Source: Gammaproteobacteria bacterium
GTDB taxonomy: Bacteria > Pseudomonadota > Gammaproteobacteria > Steroidobacterales > Steroidobacteraceae
Length of the DNA: 64,000 bases
Assembly: GCA_025359205.1 (NCBI GenBank)
Contig: JANYHD010000019.1
Location: 1-64,000, forward strand
Direction: 5' to 3'
Below are positions 28,101-38,104 of the stretch, piece after piece. The position numbers and the translations under genes are program-made. Each line of letters begins with the position of its first letter. The first letter of the stretch is position 1. The notes beneath the pieces are model-generated. The model made no database searches. It saw only the letters and a list, made by a program, of their open reading frames with translations, and had not been told where the DNA came from.

Positions 28101-28738
28101 GCTGGAAATCGCTGCCTGCAGGCGGATGCCTTGCTGCTATCGCTGCCGCTGCCGTGACGGCGTTGATTGCGGGCTGTGCCGGGCTTCACAGTAGCCAGGC
28201 GGCCACCCAGACCTACGTGCTTGCATCCGTGCCGGCCAGCACCGCGCCTGCCAGTGCCGTGACGAGCGGTGCGGTGACGGGCGCCGTCTCGGTGCACGTG
28301 CTGCGGCCGCTGGCGGCGCCCGGGCTTGACACTGACCAGATTGCGCTGCTGCGCGACGCGCAGCGTCTCGATTATTACGCCGCCAGCCGCTGGCCAGCCG
28401 CGCTGCCCGATCTCCTGCAGACCCTGGCGATCGACGCGCTGCGCGCTTCAGACCGGTTCCGCGCGGTGCAACCTGATGCCACGGCTTTCGCGGCTGATGA
28501 TGTGCTGCAGATCGAGATCCGCCATTGCGAAGTGGTTTATTCGTCGGACGGCACGCCCGTGGTGCACGTGCAGTTGCTGGCGACGCTCGGTCACCAGGGC
28601 GATCGCTCGCTCGTCAGCAGCGTCACGGCGGCGAGCGAGGTACCAGCGGCTGCCAACCGCATGCAATCCGTGGTGGCAGCTTTCCAGGACGCGGTCAATC
28701 GCTCGTTGACACAGCTCGCCGCAGGCCTGGCGCCCTAG
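28097..28738 (+). CDS. ABC-type transport auxiliary lipoprotein (PqiC-like)
   Basis: A 213-residue predicted lipoprotein with signal peptide and lipobox LIAGC (Cys near residue 27). The body carries the PqiC/YmbA-like ABC_trans_aux pattern: 'TYVLASVPA' near the N-terminus and 'RLDYYAASRWPAALPDLLQ' in the middle. Such lipoproteins dock MCE transporters at the outer membrane. The ATG overlaps the mlaD stop (ATGA). It is the last gene of the mlaEFD operon. No mlaC-like gene follows. Confidence 0.9.
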   Translation: MSWKSLPAGGCLAAIAAAAVTALIAGCAGLHSSQAATQTYVLASVPASTAPASAVTSGAVTGAVSVHVLRPLAAPGLDTDQIALLRDAQRLDYYAASRWPAALPDLLQTLAIDALRASDRFRAVQPDATAFAADDVLQIEIRHCEVVYSSDGTPVVHVQLLATLGHQGDRSLVSSVTAASEVPAAANRMQSVVAAFQDAVNRSLTQLAAGLAP

Positions 28739-28765
28739 CGCCCCAGTACGCTGGCGCCCCGGCAA

Positions 28766-30115
28766 TCAGCGCATTGTTACCAGTTCCTCGGCAACCGTCG
28801 GATGGATTGCGATCGTGTCATCAAAGTCGCGCTTGGTGGCGCCCATGCGCAGCGCTACTGCAAAGCCCTGCAGCAACTCGTCGGTGCCGGGACCGATGAC
28901 GTGGATGCCAACCACGCGTTCCTCGGCGCCAGCCGTCACGAGCTTCATCAGCGATTTCGGCTTGTGCGTGGTGATCGCGTGGTAAAGCGGCGTGAAGCGG
29001 CTCGAATAGATCTTGACGGCCGTGCCGTACTGGTGACGCGCCTCGGCCTCGGTCAGGCCGACGGTGCCGATGGGCGGGTGGCTGAAGATCACAGTGGGAA
29101 GGTTGTCGTAGTCGAGCCGCCGCTCAGGCTGCCCGCCGAACAGCCGGTCGGCCAGGCGCCTTCCTGCGGCGATCGCCACCGGCGTCAGCTGCGCGCGGCC
29201 GGTCACATCGCCGATCGCGTACAGCCCGGAAACATTGGTCTCCTGGAAAGCATCGGTGCGCACGAAGCCCTCCGCGTCGCGCACCACGCGCAGCTGCTCG
29301 AGCCCGAGCCCGCTGCCGGCGGCGTTGCGGCCAGTCGCCCACAGCACGCAATCGAAAGGTCCGAGCTGCCGGCCGTCAGCCAGCGTGAGGCGCAGCGCAC
29401 CGGCGGCATCGCGCTCAAGTGCGGCGGGCGTAGCCGCGGTTACGATGTCCACCCCTTCATCGCGCATGCTCTCGCGCAACTGCTCGCCCAGGAATGGTTC
29501 GAAGCGGCGCAGCAGACCCGCGCCACGCGCCACGATCGTCGTGTGGGAACCGAGCGCCGAAAACACGCCCGCGAGTTCCACCGCGATGTAGCCGCTGCCG
29601 ACGATGGCCACGCCGGCCGGGCGAGCAGCGAGCTCGAAGAAGCCATCAGAAGTGATGCCGAGCTCCGCGCCGGGAATCGCCGGGACCGCCGGGTGCGAGC
29701 CGGTAGCGAGCACGATGTGCGGCGCACGATACTCACGCCCGCCCGCCAGCACGCTCTGGCTGGCGCTGAGCTGCGCGTGCTCGCGCAGCAAGGTCACGTC
29801 GTGCTTGTCGAGGTTGCTGGCGTAGATGCCGTTGAGGCGCGCGATGTAGGCGTCGCGGCGGGTCTTGAGCTGCGCCCAGTCGTGCCGCCCGATCGTGAGC
29901 TCGAAGCCGTAGTCGTGCGCATCGTGCGCCGCGTGCGCGAGTTGCGCCGCGTGCCACATGACTTTCTTCGGCACGCAGCCCACGTTGACGCAGGTGCCGC
30001 CAAGCCGGTGCGGCTCCAGGATCATGGCGCGGGCGCCATGCCCGGCAGCCCGCTGTGCACAGGCCAGGCCGCCGCTTCCTCCACCGATGACGATCAGGTC
30101 GTAATCCATTGCCAT
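28766..30115 (-). CDS. gor: glutathione-disulfide reductase
   Basis: A 449-residue FAD disulfide reductase that regenerates glutathione with NADPH. It has FAD motif [12 protein letters not shown], redox pair C42/C47 in [16 protein letters not shown](P) motif [14 protein letters not shown] and the C-terminal [12 protein letters not shown] with the catalytic His-Glu. The length and VNVGCVPKK context fit Gor rather than dihydrolipoamide dehydrogenase. ATG 30115 or 30109 are both possible; the frame open to 30433 is not conserved. Divergent from prlC. Confidence 0.93.
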   Translation of the reverse strand: MAMDYDLIVIGGGSGGLACAQRAAGHGARAMILEPHRLGGTCVNVGCVPKKVMWHAAQLAHAAHDAHDYGFELTIGRHDWAQLKTRRDAYIARLNGIYASNLDKHDVTLLREHAQLSASQSVLAGGREYRAPHIVLATGSHPAVPAIPGAELGITSDGFFELAARPAGVAIVGSGYIAVELAGVFSALGSHTTIVARGAGLLRRFEPFLGEQLRESMRDEGVDIVTAATPAALERDAAGALRLTLADGRQLGPFDCVLWATGRNAAGSGLGLEQLRVVRDAEGFVRTDAFQETNVSGLYAIGDVTGRAQLTPVAIAAGRRLADRLFGGQPERRLDYDNLPTVIFSHPPIGTVGLTEAEARHQYGTAVKIYSSRFTPLYHAITTHKPKSLMKLVTAGAEERVVGIHVIGPGTDELLQGFAVALRMGATKRDFDDTIAIHPTVAEELVTMR

Positions 30116-30191
30116 AGTTCGCCGCACTTCCCTGCTGCCGGAATTTTGGGTGGATATTCCCATCCTGCCCCGGCTCTGGCAGTCTAGCCGT

Positions 30192-32231
30192 ATGCCATCA
30201 ACTTCAAATCCGCTGCTGGCCGACAGCACACTGCCGTTGTTCGCGGACATCCGCCCGGAGCACGTCGAGCCGGCGATCCGCGAGCTGCTCGACCGATGCC
30301 GGGCGCGCCTGGCCGAGATCGCTGCGCTCGCCCAGCCGACCTTCGCTGCGGTCGTCGTGCCGCTCGAGGAGCTGCGCCACCGGCTGGCCCGCGCCTGGTC
30401 ACCGGTCAGCCACCTCAATGGCGTCAAGAACACCGAAGCCCTGCGCGTGGCCTACAACGCCTGTCTGCCGTTGCTGTCGGAGTATTACACCGACCTGTCG
30501 CAGAGCGAACCGCTGTTCCACGCCTACCAGTATATCCGCGAGCACGAGGGCGCGAAACTCGACGAGGTGCAGCGGGCGGTGCTGGAGCGGGCGCTGCGTG
30601 ATTTCCGGCTGGCCGGCGTGGCGCTCGACCCGGAGCGCAAGGCCCGCTTCAAGGGCATCATGAGCGAGCTGTCGCAGCTACAGGCGAAGTTCGAGGAACA
30701 GGTCCTGGATGCCACCAACGCCTGGTCGCACACCGTGACCGATGCCGCGCAGCTCGCAGGCCTCAACGCCAATATCGTCGAACAGGCCGCGCGGCGCGCG
30801 CAGCAGGCGGGCGTCGCTGGCTGGGTGCTGGGTCTCGACCAGCCGACCTACGTGGCCGTGGTCACCGACGCGGAATCGGCTGAACTGCGGCGCGTGTATT
30901 ACGAGGCCTGGTGCACGCGCGCGTCGGACCAGGGTCCGACAGCCGGCCGTTTCGATAACACCGGTACGATCGAGGACATATTGCGGCTCCGCCACGAGGC
31001 GGCACGGCTGCTCGATTTTCCGTCCTACGCCGAGTACGCGCTCGCGGATCGCATGGCGCACACCGTCGGCGAAGTCACGACGTTCCTGCGCGAGCTGGCC
31101 GTCGCTGCCCGCGCTGGCGCCGCCGCCGAGCTGGCCGAGCTCGAGGCCTATGCCGGCCGGCCGCTCGACGCCTGGGACATCGCCTACTACTCCGAGCGGC
31201 TGCAGGAAAGCCACTTCCATGTGTCGCAGGAAGAACTGCGCGAATACCTGGCACTGCCGCGCGTGCTCGACAGCCTGTTCGAGGTGGCCACGCGCCTGTA
31301 CGGCGTGCGCCTGGCAGAGCGCCACGATGTCCCGGTGTGGCATCCGGACGTGCGCTTCTTCGAAGTGCAGTCCGCCGCGGGCGTGCCGATTGCCAGCTTC
31401 TACCTCGACGCCTACGCGCGTGCCGGCAAGCGCAGTGGCGCGTGGATGGACGATTGCGTCGGCCGCATGCAGCTTGATGGCCAACTGACGCTGCCGGTGG
31501 CCTACCTGGTGTGCAACTCGCTGCCGCCGCAGGACGGCAGGCCCGCACTCCTCACGCACGACGACGTGGTGACTGTATTCCACGAGTTCGGCCACGGGCT
31601 GCACCACATGCTCACGCACATCGGCTACCCGAGCATCGCCGGCATCAACGGCGTGGCCTGGGACGCGGTCGAGCTGCCGAGCCAGTTCATGGAGAACTAC
31701 GCCTGGCTGCCCGAGGTGCTGGCGCACATCGGCGCGCACGCACGGAGCGGTGAGCCCATCCCGGAAGCGAAGCTGCGTTCGCTCATCGCCACGCGCAGTT
31801 TCCAGGCGGGGTTGCACACGCTGCGGCAAGTGGAATTCGCGCTGTTCGACATGCGCATCCATGCCGAATACGATCCGTCGCGGGGTTCGCGCCTCTACCC
31901 GCTGCTGGCCGAAGTGCGCGGCGAGGTCGCGGTCACGCGCATTCCGGAGTGGAACCGCTACCCGCACAGCTTTTCGCACATCTTCGCGGGCGGCTATGCC
32001 GCGGGCTACTACAGCTACAAGTGGGCCGAAGTGCTGGCGGCCGACGCCTTCGCCGCCTTCCGCGGCCACGGGCCCTTCGACCCCGCCATCGCGGCGCGCT
32101 TCCTCAACAGCATCCTGGCGCGCGGCGGGAGCCGCGACCCGCTTGAGTCCTTCGTCGAGTTCCGCGGCCGCAAGCCCGAGATCGCGGCGCTCCTCGAGCT
32201 GCACGGCATTGCCCGGCCAAAGGCGGCCTGA
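30192..32231 (+). CDS. prlC: oligopeptidase A (M3 metallopeptidase)
   Basis: A 679-residue cytoplasmic zinc peptidase that degrades short peptides and cleaved signal peptides. The zinc site HEFGHGLHH lies near residue 470, with the downstream Glu ligand in '[16 protein letters not shown]'. '[23 protein letters not shown]' is the M3 substrate-binding region. Length matches E. coli OpdA (680). ATG 30192 is the first start giving family-like sequence. Followed after 33 bases by xthA. Confidence 0.95.
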   Translation: MPSTSNPLLADSTLPLFADIRPEHVEPAIRELLDRCRARLAEIAALAQPTFAAVVVPLEELRHRLARAWSPVSHLNGVKNTEALRVAYNACLPLLSEYYTDLSQSEPLFHAYQYIREHEGAKLDEVQRAVLERALRDFRLAGVALDPERKARFKGIMSELSQLQAKFEEQVLDATNAWSHTVTDAAQLAGLNANIVEQAARRAQQAGVAGWVLGLDQPTYVAVVTDAESAELRRVYYEAWCTRASDQGPTAGRFDNTGTIEDILRLRHEAARLLDFPSYAEYALADRMAHTVGEVTTFLRELAVAARAGAAAELAELEAYAGRPLDAWDIAYYSERLQESHFHVSQEELREYLALPRVLDSLFEVATRLYGVRLAERHDVPVWHPDVRFFEVQSAAGVPIASFYLDAYARAGKRSGAWMDDCVGRMQLDGQLTLPVAYLVCNSLPPQDGRPALLTHDDVVTVFHEFGHGLHHMLTHIGYPSIAGINGVAWDAVELPSQFMENYAWLPEVLAHIGAHARSGEPIPEAKLRSLIATRSFQAGLHTLRQVEFALFDMRIHAEYDPSRGSRLYPLLAEVRGEVAVTRIPEWNRYPHSFSHIFAGGYAAGYYSYKWAEVLAADAFAAFRGHGPFDPAIAARFLNSILARGGSRDPLESFVEFRGRKPEIAALLELHGIARPKAA

Positions 32232-32264
32232 GGCGCCAATGAGCACGCGCCCGGACAGGCCCTA

Positions 32265-33032
32265 GTGCGCATCGCGACCTGGAACGTCAACTCGCTGCGC
32301 GTGCGCCTGCCGCAGCTGCTCGAATGGCTGGCCGGCGCGAACGCCGACGTGGTCGCGCTGCAGGAGACCAAGCTCACCGACGACGCCTTCCCGGCCGCCG
32401 AGCTGCAGGCGGCCGGCTACCACAGCGTCTGGAGCGGCCAGAAGACCTACAACGGCGTGGCGCTGATTGCGCGCACCGAGCCCGACGCCGTGCTGCGCGA
32501 CATGCCGGGTTTCGACGATCCGCAGCGGCGCGTGCTGGCGGCGACCGTCGGCGGCGTGCGCGTGATCGATCTCTATGTGCCCAACGGCCAGAGCGTGGGC
32601 TCCGACAAGTTCCTCTACAAGCTCGGCTGGCTGCGGAGCCTGCGCGAGTGGCTGCGCAGCGAGCTGGCCGCGCATCCGCTGCTGCTGGTGCTCGGCGATT
32701 TCAACATCGCGCCCGAAGACCGCGACGTGCACGACCCGGTCGCCTGGGCCGGCTCGGTGCAGGTGAGCGCCGAGGAGCGCGCGGCGCTGCGCGCGGCGCT
32801 GGCGCTCGGCCTGGTCGATGTGTTCCGCAAGTTCGAGCAGCCGCCGCAGTCCTTCAGCTGGTGGGACTACCGCGCCGGCGCCTTTCGCCGCAACCACGGC
32901 CTGCGCATAGACCTGCTGCTGGCTTCGAGCGCGCTCGCCGAGCGCTGTAGCGCCTGCGACATCGACGTCGGGCCGCGCCGCGGTGAACGCGCTTCCGACC
33001 ACACGCCGGTCATCGGCACGTTTGACATATAG
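32265..33032 (+). CDS. xthA: exodeoxyribonuclease III
   Basis: A 255-residue AP endonuclease and 3'-5' exonuclease of base excision repair. The sequence opens 'MRIATWNVNSLRVRLPQL'. The catalytic Glu is in ALQETKL, Asp and Asn are in LGDFNIAP, and the final motif SDHTPVIG is intact. It starts at GTG 32265. The position after prlC suggests co-transcription; only 33 bases separate them. Confidence 0.95.
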   Translation: MRIATWNVNSLRVRLPQLLEWLAGANADVVALQETKLTDDAFPAAELQAAGYHSVWSGQKTYNGVALIARTEPDAVLRDMPGFDDPQRRVLAATVGGVRVIDLYVPNGQSVGSDKFLYKLGWLRSLREWLRSELAAHPLLLVLGDFNIAPEDRDVHDPVAWAGSVQVSAEERAALRAALALGLVDVFRKFEQPPQSFSWWDYRAGAFRRNHGLRIDLLLASSALAERCSACDIDVGPRRGERASDHTPVIGTFDI

Positions 33033-33134
33033 ATAGCCGGCCCGGATTTGGCTAGCCGCCACGGATTCGCCCCCGGGGACTGTGCGGCAGGTCGCTGGAA
33101 CCGCCCTGCGCCGTGGCCTACACTGACCCTTCAC

Positions 33135-34187
33135 ATGGCACACGCGGCAAACGAGCGGCCCACTGCGCCGGGCGAGAGCACCGGCACGCTGGGCATCCGG
33201 CGCAGTGATTTCGACATCACCAATACGGTGCGCGTCAGTTCGGCCGCGGCGGTGCTCGAGGCCATCGAACGGCTGTTCGCGTCCACCTGGCCTGGCGCGT
33301 CGACCGAGGCGCTGCGCCGCGCGTTTGCGCAGTTCGACGACATGTTTTCCGGGCGCGCGCCCGGCTACGCCGGCGTTGACACGCTCTATCACGATCGCCA
33401 GCACACGCTCGATGTGACGCTCACGATGGCGCGCATCTGCGCCGGCTACGAGCAGCAGGTCGAGCCGCTGTGGAAGCTCGGCGCCGAGCGTGCGATTGCC
33501 GGCGTGATCATGGCGCTGTTCCACGACGTCGGCTACCTGCGCCGCAGCAGCGACACCGGGCAACGCAACGGGGCCGAGTTCACGCGCACGCATGTGTCGC
33601 GTGGCATCGAGTTCCTGCGCGGCTACCTGCCGCAGCTCGGCCTCGAAGCCTGGGTCGGACCGGCGAGCCAGATCCTGCATTTCACGGGTTACGAGAAGCC
33701 CTTTGGCGAGCTGGTGCTGGACGACGCGCGCGACGTGCGGCTCGGCCATCTGCTCGGCACTTCCGACATGATCACGCAGATGGCGGATCGCTGTTACCTG
33801 GAAAAATGCCGCGACCGGCTGTATCCGGAATTCGTGCTGGCCGGCATGGCCCTGCCGTACACGAATGCCAGCGCTGAGCAGGTGCGTTACGCCTCGGGGC
33901 TCGACCTGCTGCGCCAGACGCCGCAGTTTGCCAGCGAAACGCGCCGCCAGCGCCTGGACGGGGAGTTCAACCGCGCCTATCGCTACCTCGAAATCCTGTT
34001 CGAGGGCCGCAACCCGTACATGGAATCGATCGAGCGCAACCTGCAGTTCCTCGAGCAGGTGCTGCGCAGCGAAAGCTGGCGCATGTTGCGCCGCAATCCG
34101 CCGCTGTACGCGGCCAGCCCAGACACGCTCGCCGAAGTGCGCGGGCAGATGCTGGGCTATTTCAAGCGGGCCTGGCTGCGCGACTAG
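33135..34187 (+). CDS. HD-domain protein, probable metal-dependent phosphohydrolase
   Basis: A 350-residue protein with an HD domain in its first half: 'YHDRQHTLDVTLTMARI' followed by 'MALFHDVGYLRR' and a distal Asp in 'LLGTSDMITQMADR', which together can make the H...HD...D metal site. It resembles HD/PDEase-type proteins but lacks the HD-GYP signature, so c-di-GMP hydrolysis is not implied. No membrane segment. ATG 33135 is preferred, although TTG 33048 is in frame. Its stop overlaps the convergent peptidase gene by four bases. Confidence 0.75.
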   Translation: MAHAANERPTAPGESTGTLGIRRSDFDITNTVRVSSAAAVLEAIERLFASTWPGASTEALRRAFAQFDDMFSGRAPGYAGVDTLYHDRQHTLDVTLTMARICAGYEQQVEPLWKLGAERAIAGVIMALFHDVGYLRRSSDTGQRNGAEFTRTHVSRGIEFLRGYLPQLGLEAWVGPASQILHFTGYEKPFGELVLDDARDVRLGHLLGTSDMITQMADRCYLEKCRDRLYPEFVLAGMALPYTNASAEQVRYASGLDLLRQTPQFASETRRQRLDGEFNRAYRYLEILFEGRNPYMESIERNLQFLEQVLRSESWRMLRRNPPLYAASPDTLAEVRGQMLGYFKRAWLRD

Positions 34188-34957
34188 CGCGCCGCGGCTG
34201 GCGCCGCGACCAGTAGACCCTTGGCCACCAGCGCGGCAGGTGGCAGCGGTGCAACCGCCGCCACGTAACGATCGTAGAGCTCAGGCAGGCGCGCCTCGAC
34301 CAAAGCACGGCCGTCGAGCTCCGCGCCCGCCAGCGCTAGACGCAGCAGCTGCACGTCCAGGGCTGCGAGCGCGGGACCAGCGACTGGCGCATAGCTGATA
34401 TGCCAGGGTTCAGGCTGCACGCCGCCGCGATCGCAGTCATATGGCAGGAAAAAGCCGTATTCTTGGGCGTGGGCGCCCAGCCAGCGCGACAGATGTGCAT
34501 AGCGCCCGCCGGGCGCGTAATCCGCGGCCAGCAGTTCGACGGTGGCGCCGCGCTCGACAGCGGCGCGGTCGATCACGTCGCAGTCGCTCCCCCAGTGGTG
34601 ACGGCTCGCCCCGGGGAGCGCCGTCCACACCAGGATGGCCGCCACGCGCTGCGCTTCGTCCAGGTTGGCGGCGCGCAGCGGGCGGCTCGACTCATCCAGC
34701 AACGCGCGCGTGCCGCGAAACTTGCCGTTCCAGATGGCCAGTTGTCGCCCGAAGTCCCGGAAACCTGACACCGCCTGCAGGTCGATCCCTTCGTGTGCGG
34801 CCGCCGCGCACAGCGCGCGCAGCGCCGCGGCGGCCTGCAGATGCAGCTCGCAGCCAAACTCGGGCATAAGGGCGACATGCGTGCGGGCGCGGCCAGTCAG
34901 CTCCAGCGGCGACAAGGTCACGTGCGGCGGCCCGGAATTGGCGGTTTGGGCTCCCAT
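34184..34957 (-). CDS. D-alanyl-D-alanine carboxypeptidase family protein (M15B, VanY-like)
   Basis: A 257-residue M15 zinc peptidase. Zinc ligands and catalytic residues are in 'SRHHWGSDCDVI' (His and Asp) and 'EPWHISY' (catalytic Glu near His), with 'AVSGFRDFGRQ' upstream as in VanY/DdpX relatives. No obvious signal peptide precedes residue 40, so localisation is unclear. It would trim D-Ala from peptidoglycan stem peptides. It is convergent with the HD gene and divergent from the GGDEF-EAL gene. Confidence 0.88.
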   Translation of the reverse strand: MGAQTANSGPPHVTLSPLELTGRARTHVALMPEFGCELHLQAAAALRALCAAAAHEGIDLQAVSGFRDFGRQLAIWNGKFRGTRALLDESSRPLRAANLDEAQRVAAILVWTALPGASRHHWGSDCDVIDRAAVERGATVELLAADYAPGGRYAHLSRWLGAHAQEYGFFLPYDCDRGGVQPEPWHISYAPVAGPALAALDVQLLRLALAGAELDGRALVEARLPELYDRYVAAVAPLPPAALVAKGLLVAAPAAAR

Positions 34958-34993
34958 CGGGCATGATTCTAAGCTGCCTCACAGGGGAGACGT

Positions 34994-37054
34994 GTGCGCA
35001 GTCTGCAGCTTTCCAGCCGGCGTATAGCGACCCTGGCCCTGGGCCTGGCCCTGTGTGGCTGGATCGCCGCTGCGCTCATCCGCAAACAGGTTCCCACCTC
35101 GCTGGTCTGGGCCGCGGGGCTCCTGACCCTGGCCGGAGCCTCGGCCGCGGCGGTGTGGTCCTGGAGCGAGCGCCAGCGCCTGCAGGAAGGGGTGCAGCGC
35201 CTGATCGGCGCAGCCGAACGCCTGGGGCGCGGCGAGTTCTCCCATCCGATCGAGGGTGATCTGAGCGGCCACCTCGGGCGCCTGCTGCGGGCCTTCGAGC
35301 GCACGCGCGTGGCGCTGAACGACACCACTTACAGCCGCGACTACCTGCACAGCGTGCTCAACAGCATGAGCGATAGCGTATTCGTGGCCGCGCCCGACGG
35401 CACGATCCGCATTGTCAATGACGCGGCGCTGCGCATGACCGGGTATTCAGCCAGCGAGCTCACCGGCATGCGCGTCGGCTCGCTGCTGGCCGCAGCAGGC
35501 GAGGCGGGCGGCGATCCGCTCGCCGCGGCGCGCGACACCGGCGAGACGGTGCTGCGCACCCGTGCCGGGCAGACCATTCCAGTCTCGTTCGTGGCCTCGA
35601 CGGTCGAGAGCACCGAGGCGCAGTTCGCCGGCGACATCTACGTGGCGCGCGACATCACCGAGCGCAAGCGCGCCGAGCGGCGCATCCGCTACCTCGCGCG
35701 CTACGACGCGCTCACCAAGATCCCCAACCGCATGCAGTTCCAGCACCTGCTGCAGCAGGCGATCGCGCGGGCGCGCCGCGTCGGCCAGGGCGTGGCGCTG
35801 CTGTACATCGACATGGACCGCTTCAAGGAAGTGAACGACACCTTCGGCCATGCCTCGGGCGATCGCGTGCTGGAGGTGCTGACCGAGCGGCTCACGCGCG
35901 TGCTGAGCAGCGAGGCCGTGCTCGGGCGCCTGGCCGGCGACGAGTTCGCGCTGTTCGTCGACGGGCTGAGCGCCGACGCGGGCGAGGCGGGCGAGCAGGT
36001 CTCGCAGCTGGCGCGCACGGTGCTGGATGCCGCCGGCGCGGCCTTCCACATCAACCAACAGGAGGTGTTCCTGACGGTGAGCATCGGCGTGGCTTTCTGC
36101 CCGCGCGACGCCGATAACGTCATCGACCTGATCCGCAATGCGGATGCCGCCATGTATTACTCGAAGCAGAACGGCGGCAATACCTTCGCCCACTATTCGC
36201 AGGAGATGAACGCGGCGGCGGTCGAGCGGCTGATGCTCAAGAGCAAGCTGCGCCGCGCGGTCGAGCGCGACGAGTTCGTGGTGCATTACCAGCCGAAGAT
36301 CGACCTGCGCGACGGCCGCATCATCGGCGCCGAGGCGCTGCTGCGCTGGCGGTTGCCCGGGCACGGTGACATCCCGCCCTCGCAGTTCATCCCGATGGCC
36401 GAGGAGAACAACCTCATCAGCCTGATCGGCGTATGGGTGCTCGAGCGGGTGTGCATCGACCTGAACCTGTTGCGCAAGTCAGTCGGCAACCCGGGGCGCA
36501 TCGCGCTCAACCTCTCGCTCAAGCAACTGCGGCATGCCGGCTTCCTGCTCAACTGTCGCTCGCTGTTCGAGCGCTACAACGTGCCGCCGCAGAGCCTGGA
36601 ACTCGAGATCACCGAGTCGACGCTGATGGCGGACCCGCGCCGCACGGTCGAGCTGCTGGCGCAGCTGGCGGCGATGGGCCTGCACCTGTCGATCGACGAC
36701 TTCGGCACTGGCTATTCGTCGCTGTCCGCGCTGCAGCAGTTTCCGATCGGCACGCTCAAGATTGATCAGTCGTTCGTGCGTGACCTTGCCGACGATCCGG
36801 CCGATGCTACACTGGTGCGGACGATTATCGACATGGGGCACGGTCTGGGGCTGCAGGTGGTGGCGGAAGGAGTCGAGCGTGCCAACCAGGTGCTGCCGCT
36901 GCGCATGTGGGGCTGCGACATCGCCCAGGGCAGGCTGTTTGGCGAAGCGGTGGGCATCGAGGAACTACTGCTGCAGCTGCAGGCGCAACAGGCCGGCAAG
37001 CCCGCGTTCGCCGCGCTCATTGCCGCACAGGCCGGCCATGTCCTCAGCGCCTGA
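34994..37054 (+). CDS. PAS-GGDEF-EAL protein (c-di-GMP turnover)
   Basis: A 686-residue inner-membrane protein. Two helices (about residues 10-30 and 36-56) precede a HAMP-like segment, a PAS domain (about 115-235), GGDEF (about 238-405) and EAL (about 415-665). The GGDEF site reads AGDEF with the metal Asp (YIDMDRFK) and Asn (VNDTFGH) kept, and no RxxD inhibitory site. The EAL residues are intact: EALLRW, NLSLKQL, EITES, IDDFGTGYSSL, KIDQSF and VAEGVE. It is probably a phosphodiesterase, and possibly bifunctional. The start is GTG 34994 after GGGGAG. Confidence 0.93.
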   Translation: MRSLQLSSRRIATLALGLALCGWIAAALIRKQVPTSLVWAAGLLTLAGASAAAVWSWSERQRLQEGVQRLIGAAERLGRGEFSHPIEGDLSGHLGRLLRAFERTRVALNDTTYSRDYLHSVLNSMSDSVFVAAPDGTIRIVNDAALRMTGYSASELTGMRVGSLLAAAGEAGGDPLAAARDTGETVLRTRAGQTIPVSFVASTVESTEAQFAGDIYVARDITERKRAERRIRYLARYDALTKIPNRMQFQHLLQQAIARARRVGQGVALLYIDMDRFKEVNDTFGHASGDRVLEVLTERLTRVLSSEAVLGRLAGDEFALFVDGLSADAGEAGEQVSQLARTVLDAAGAAFHINQQEVFLTVSIGVAFCPRDADNVIDLIRNADAAMYYSKQNGGNTFAHYSQEMNAAAVERLMLKSKLRRAVERDEFVVHYQPKIDLRDGRIIGAEALLRWRLPGHGDIPPSQFIPMAEENNLISLIGVWVLERVCIDLNLLRKSVGNPGRIALNLSLKQLRHAGFLLNCRSLFERYNVPPQSLELEITESTLMADPRRTVELLAQLAAMGLHLSIDDFGTGYSSLSALQQFPIGTLKIDQSFVRDLADDPADATLVRTIIDMGHGLGLQVVAEGVERANQVLPLRMWGCDIAQGRLFGEAVGIEELLLQLQAQQAGKPAFAALIAAQAGHVLSA

Positions 37055-37081
37055 TGCGCTTGCGCGCCTGACGGGATAACA

Positions 37082-38098
37082 ATGCGCTACCGCGAAAACC
37101 GCGAGCAGACGGCCGAACTCCTGCGCATGGTGCTACCGCTGATGTCGCGGCATGCCGCCGGTTTCCATCCATTGAGCTTCGCCGTCTGGTACGAATATGC
37201 CGCCGGCACCAACCAGGCGCTGAAGGCCGCCGTCGATGCCCGCGTCGCCGCGGCCGTGCGCCTCACCGATACCGACATCGAAGAGCTGTTCGACCGGCAC
37301 GTAGCGATGCGCGACATCGAGTCGTCGATGAAGGTGCGGGCGCGCATCCAGGAAGTGGTCGAGCAGGTCACCGAGAGCACGGCCAAGGCGAGCCAGGAAG
37401 TCGGGCGCTACAACGACGGGCTGAATGACTACCAGGAACGGCTCAAGCGCAACGTCGACAAGGCGGCCATCACCGAAGTGGTCATGGGCCTGCTCGGCGA
37501 CACGGACCGCGTGCGCTCGCGCACCACCGACCTGCAGCAGAACCTGGTGGAGAATTCCCGCGAGGCGCGCCGCCTGCAAGGCGAGCTGGAGATCGCGCAG
37601 GGCAAGGCGCAGGTCGATCCGCTCACGGGGCTGCTCAACGGCCGCGGCCTGGATTACCGCGTGCGCGACAGCTATCCGTCCGGCCTGCCCGCGGGGACGC
37701 TGCTGCGCTTTGGCATCGACGAATTCATGAACGTCGGCGACAACCTCGGCAACCTGCTCGCCGACCGCGTGCTCGCGGCGATTGGGCAGTTGATAAGCAA
37801 TGGTTCGGGGCAGGGCGCGCTGCTGGCGCGCACCGGCGGAGAGGATTTCCTGCTGCTGATGCCCGGGTGCGCGGGCGCCGAGGCGCTCGAGCAGGCTGAG
37901 CGCATCCGCGCCAGCGTCGAGCGCTGCCGCGTCCGCCGCCAGGACAGCGAGACCGCGGTCACGACCGTCACGGTGTCGATCGGCGCCGTCATGCTTAAGG
38001 GTGGCGAATCGCTCGAAGCTGCACTCGAGCGTGCGGACCAGGCCATGGCGCGTTCACGCCGCGAAGGCGGCAACCGCATCACCGTCGGCGGCGCCTGA
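37082..38098 (+). CDS. degenerate GGDEF-domain protein
   Basis: A 338-residue cytoplasmic protein with an N-terminal helical region ('MSRHAAGFHPLSFAVWYEY', then coiled-coil-like to about residue 175) and a GGDEF-fold domain ('DPLTGLLNGRGLDYRV' onward). The signature is GGEDF, the first metal Asp is Gly (FGIDEF instead of DIDHF) and the substrate Asn is Gly (VGDNLG instead of INDTYG). It is therefore probably inactive as a cyclase and may act as a sensor or scaffold. It lies 27 bases after the GGDEF-EAL gene and is likely co-transcribed with it. Confidence 0.88.
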   Translation: MRYRENREQTAELLRMVLPLMSRHAAGFHPLSFAVWYEYAAGTNQALKAAVDARVAAAVRLTDTDIEELFDRHVAMRDIESSMKVRARIQEVVEQVTESTAKASQEVGRYNDGLNDYQERLKRNVDKAAITEVVMGLLGDTDRVRSRTTDLQQNLVENSREARRLQGELEIAQGKAQVDPLTGLLNGRGLDYRVRDSYPSGLPAGTLLRFGIDEFMNVGDNLGNLLADRVLAAIGQLISNGSGQGALLARTGGEDFLLLMPGCAGAEALEQAERIRASVERCRVRRQDSETAVTTVTVSIGAVMLKGGESLEAALERADQAMARSRREGGNRITVGGA

Positions 38099-38104
38099 GC
38101 GCGG

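Noticed and set aside
30678-32246. 522-codon minus-strand open frame opposite prlC
   Set aside because: prlC has the full M3 motif set; the opposite frame has no recognisable feature.
33135-34187. HD-GYP phosphodiesterase for c-di-GMP, given the nearby GGDEF genes
   Set aside because: The HD motif is present but the GYP signature is not.
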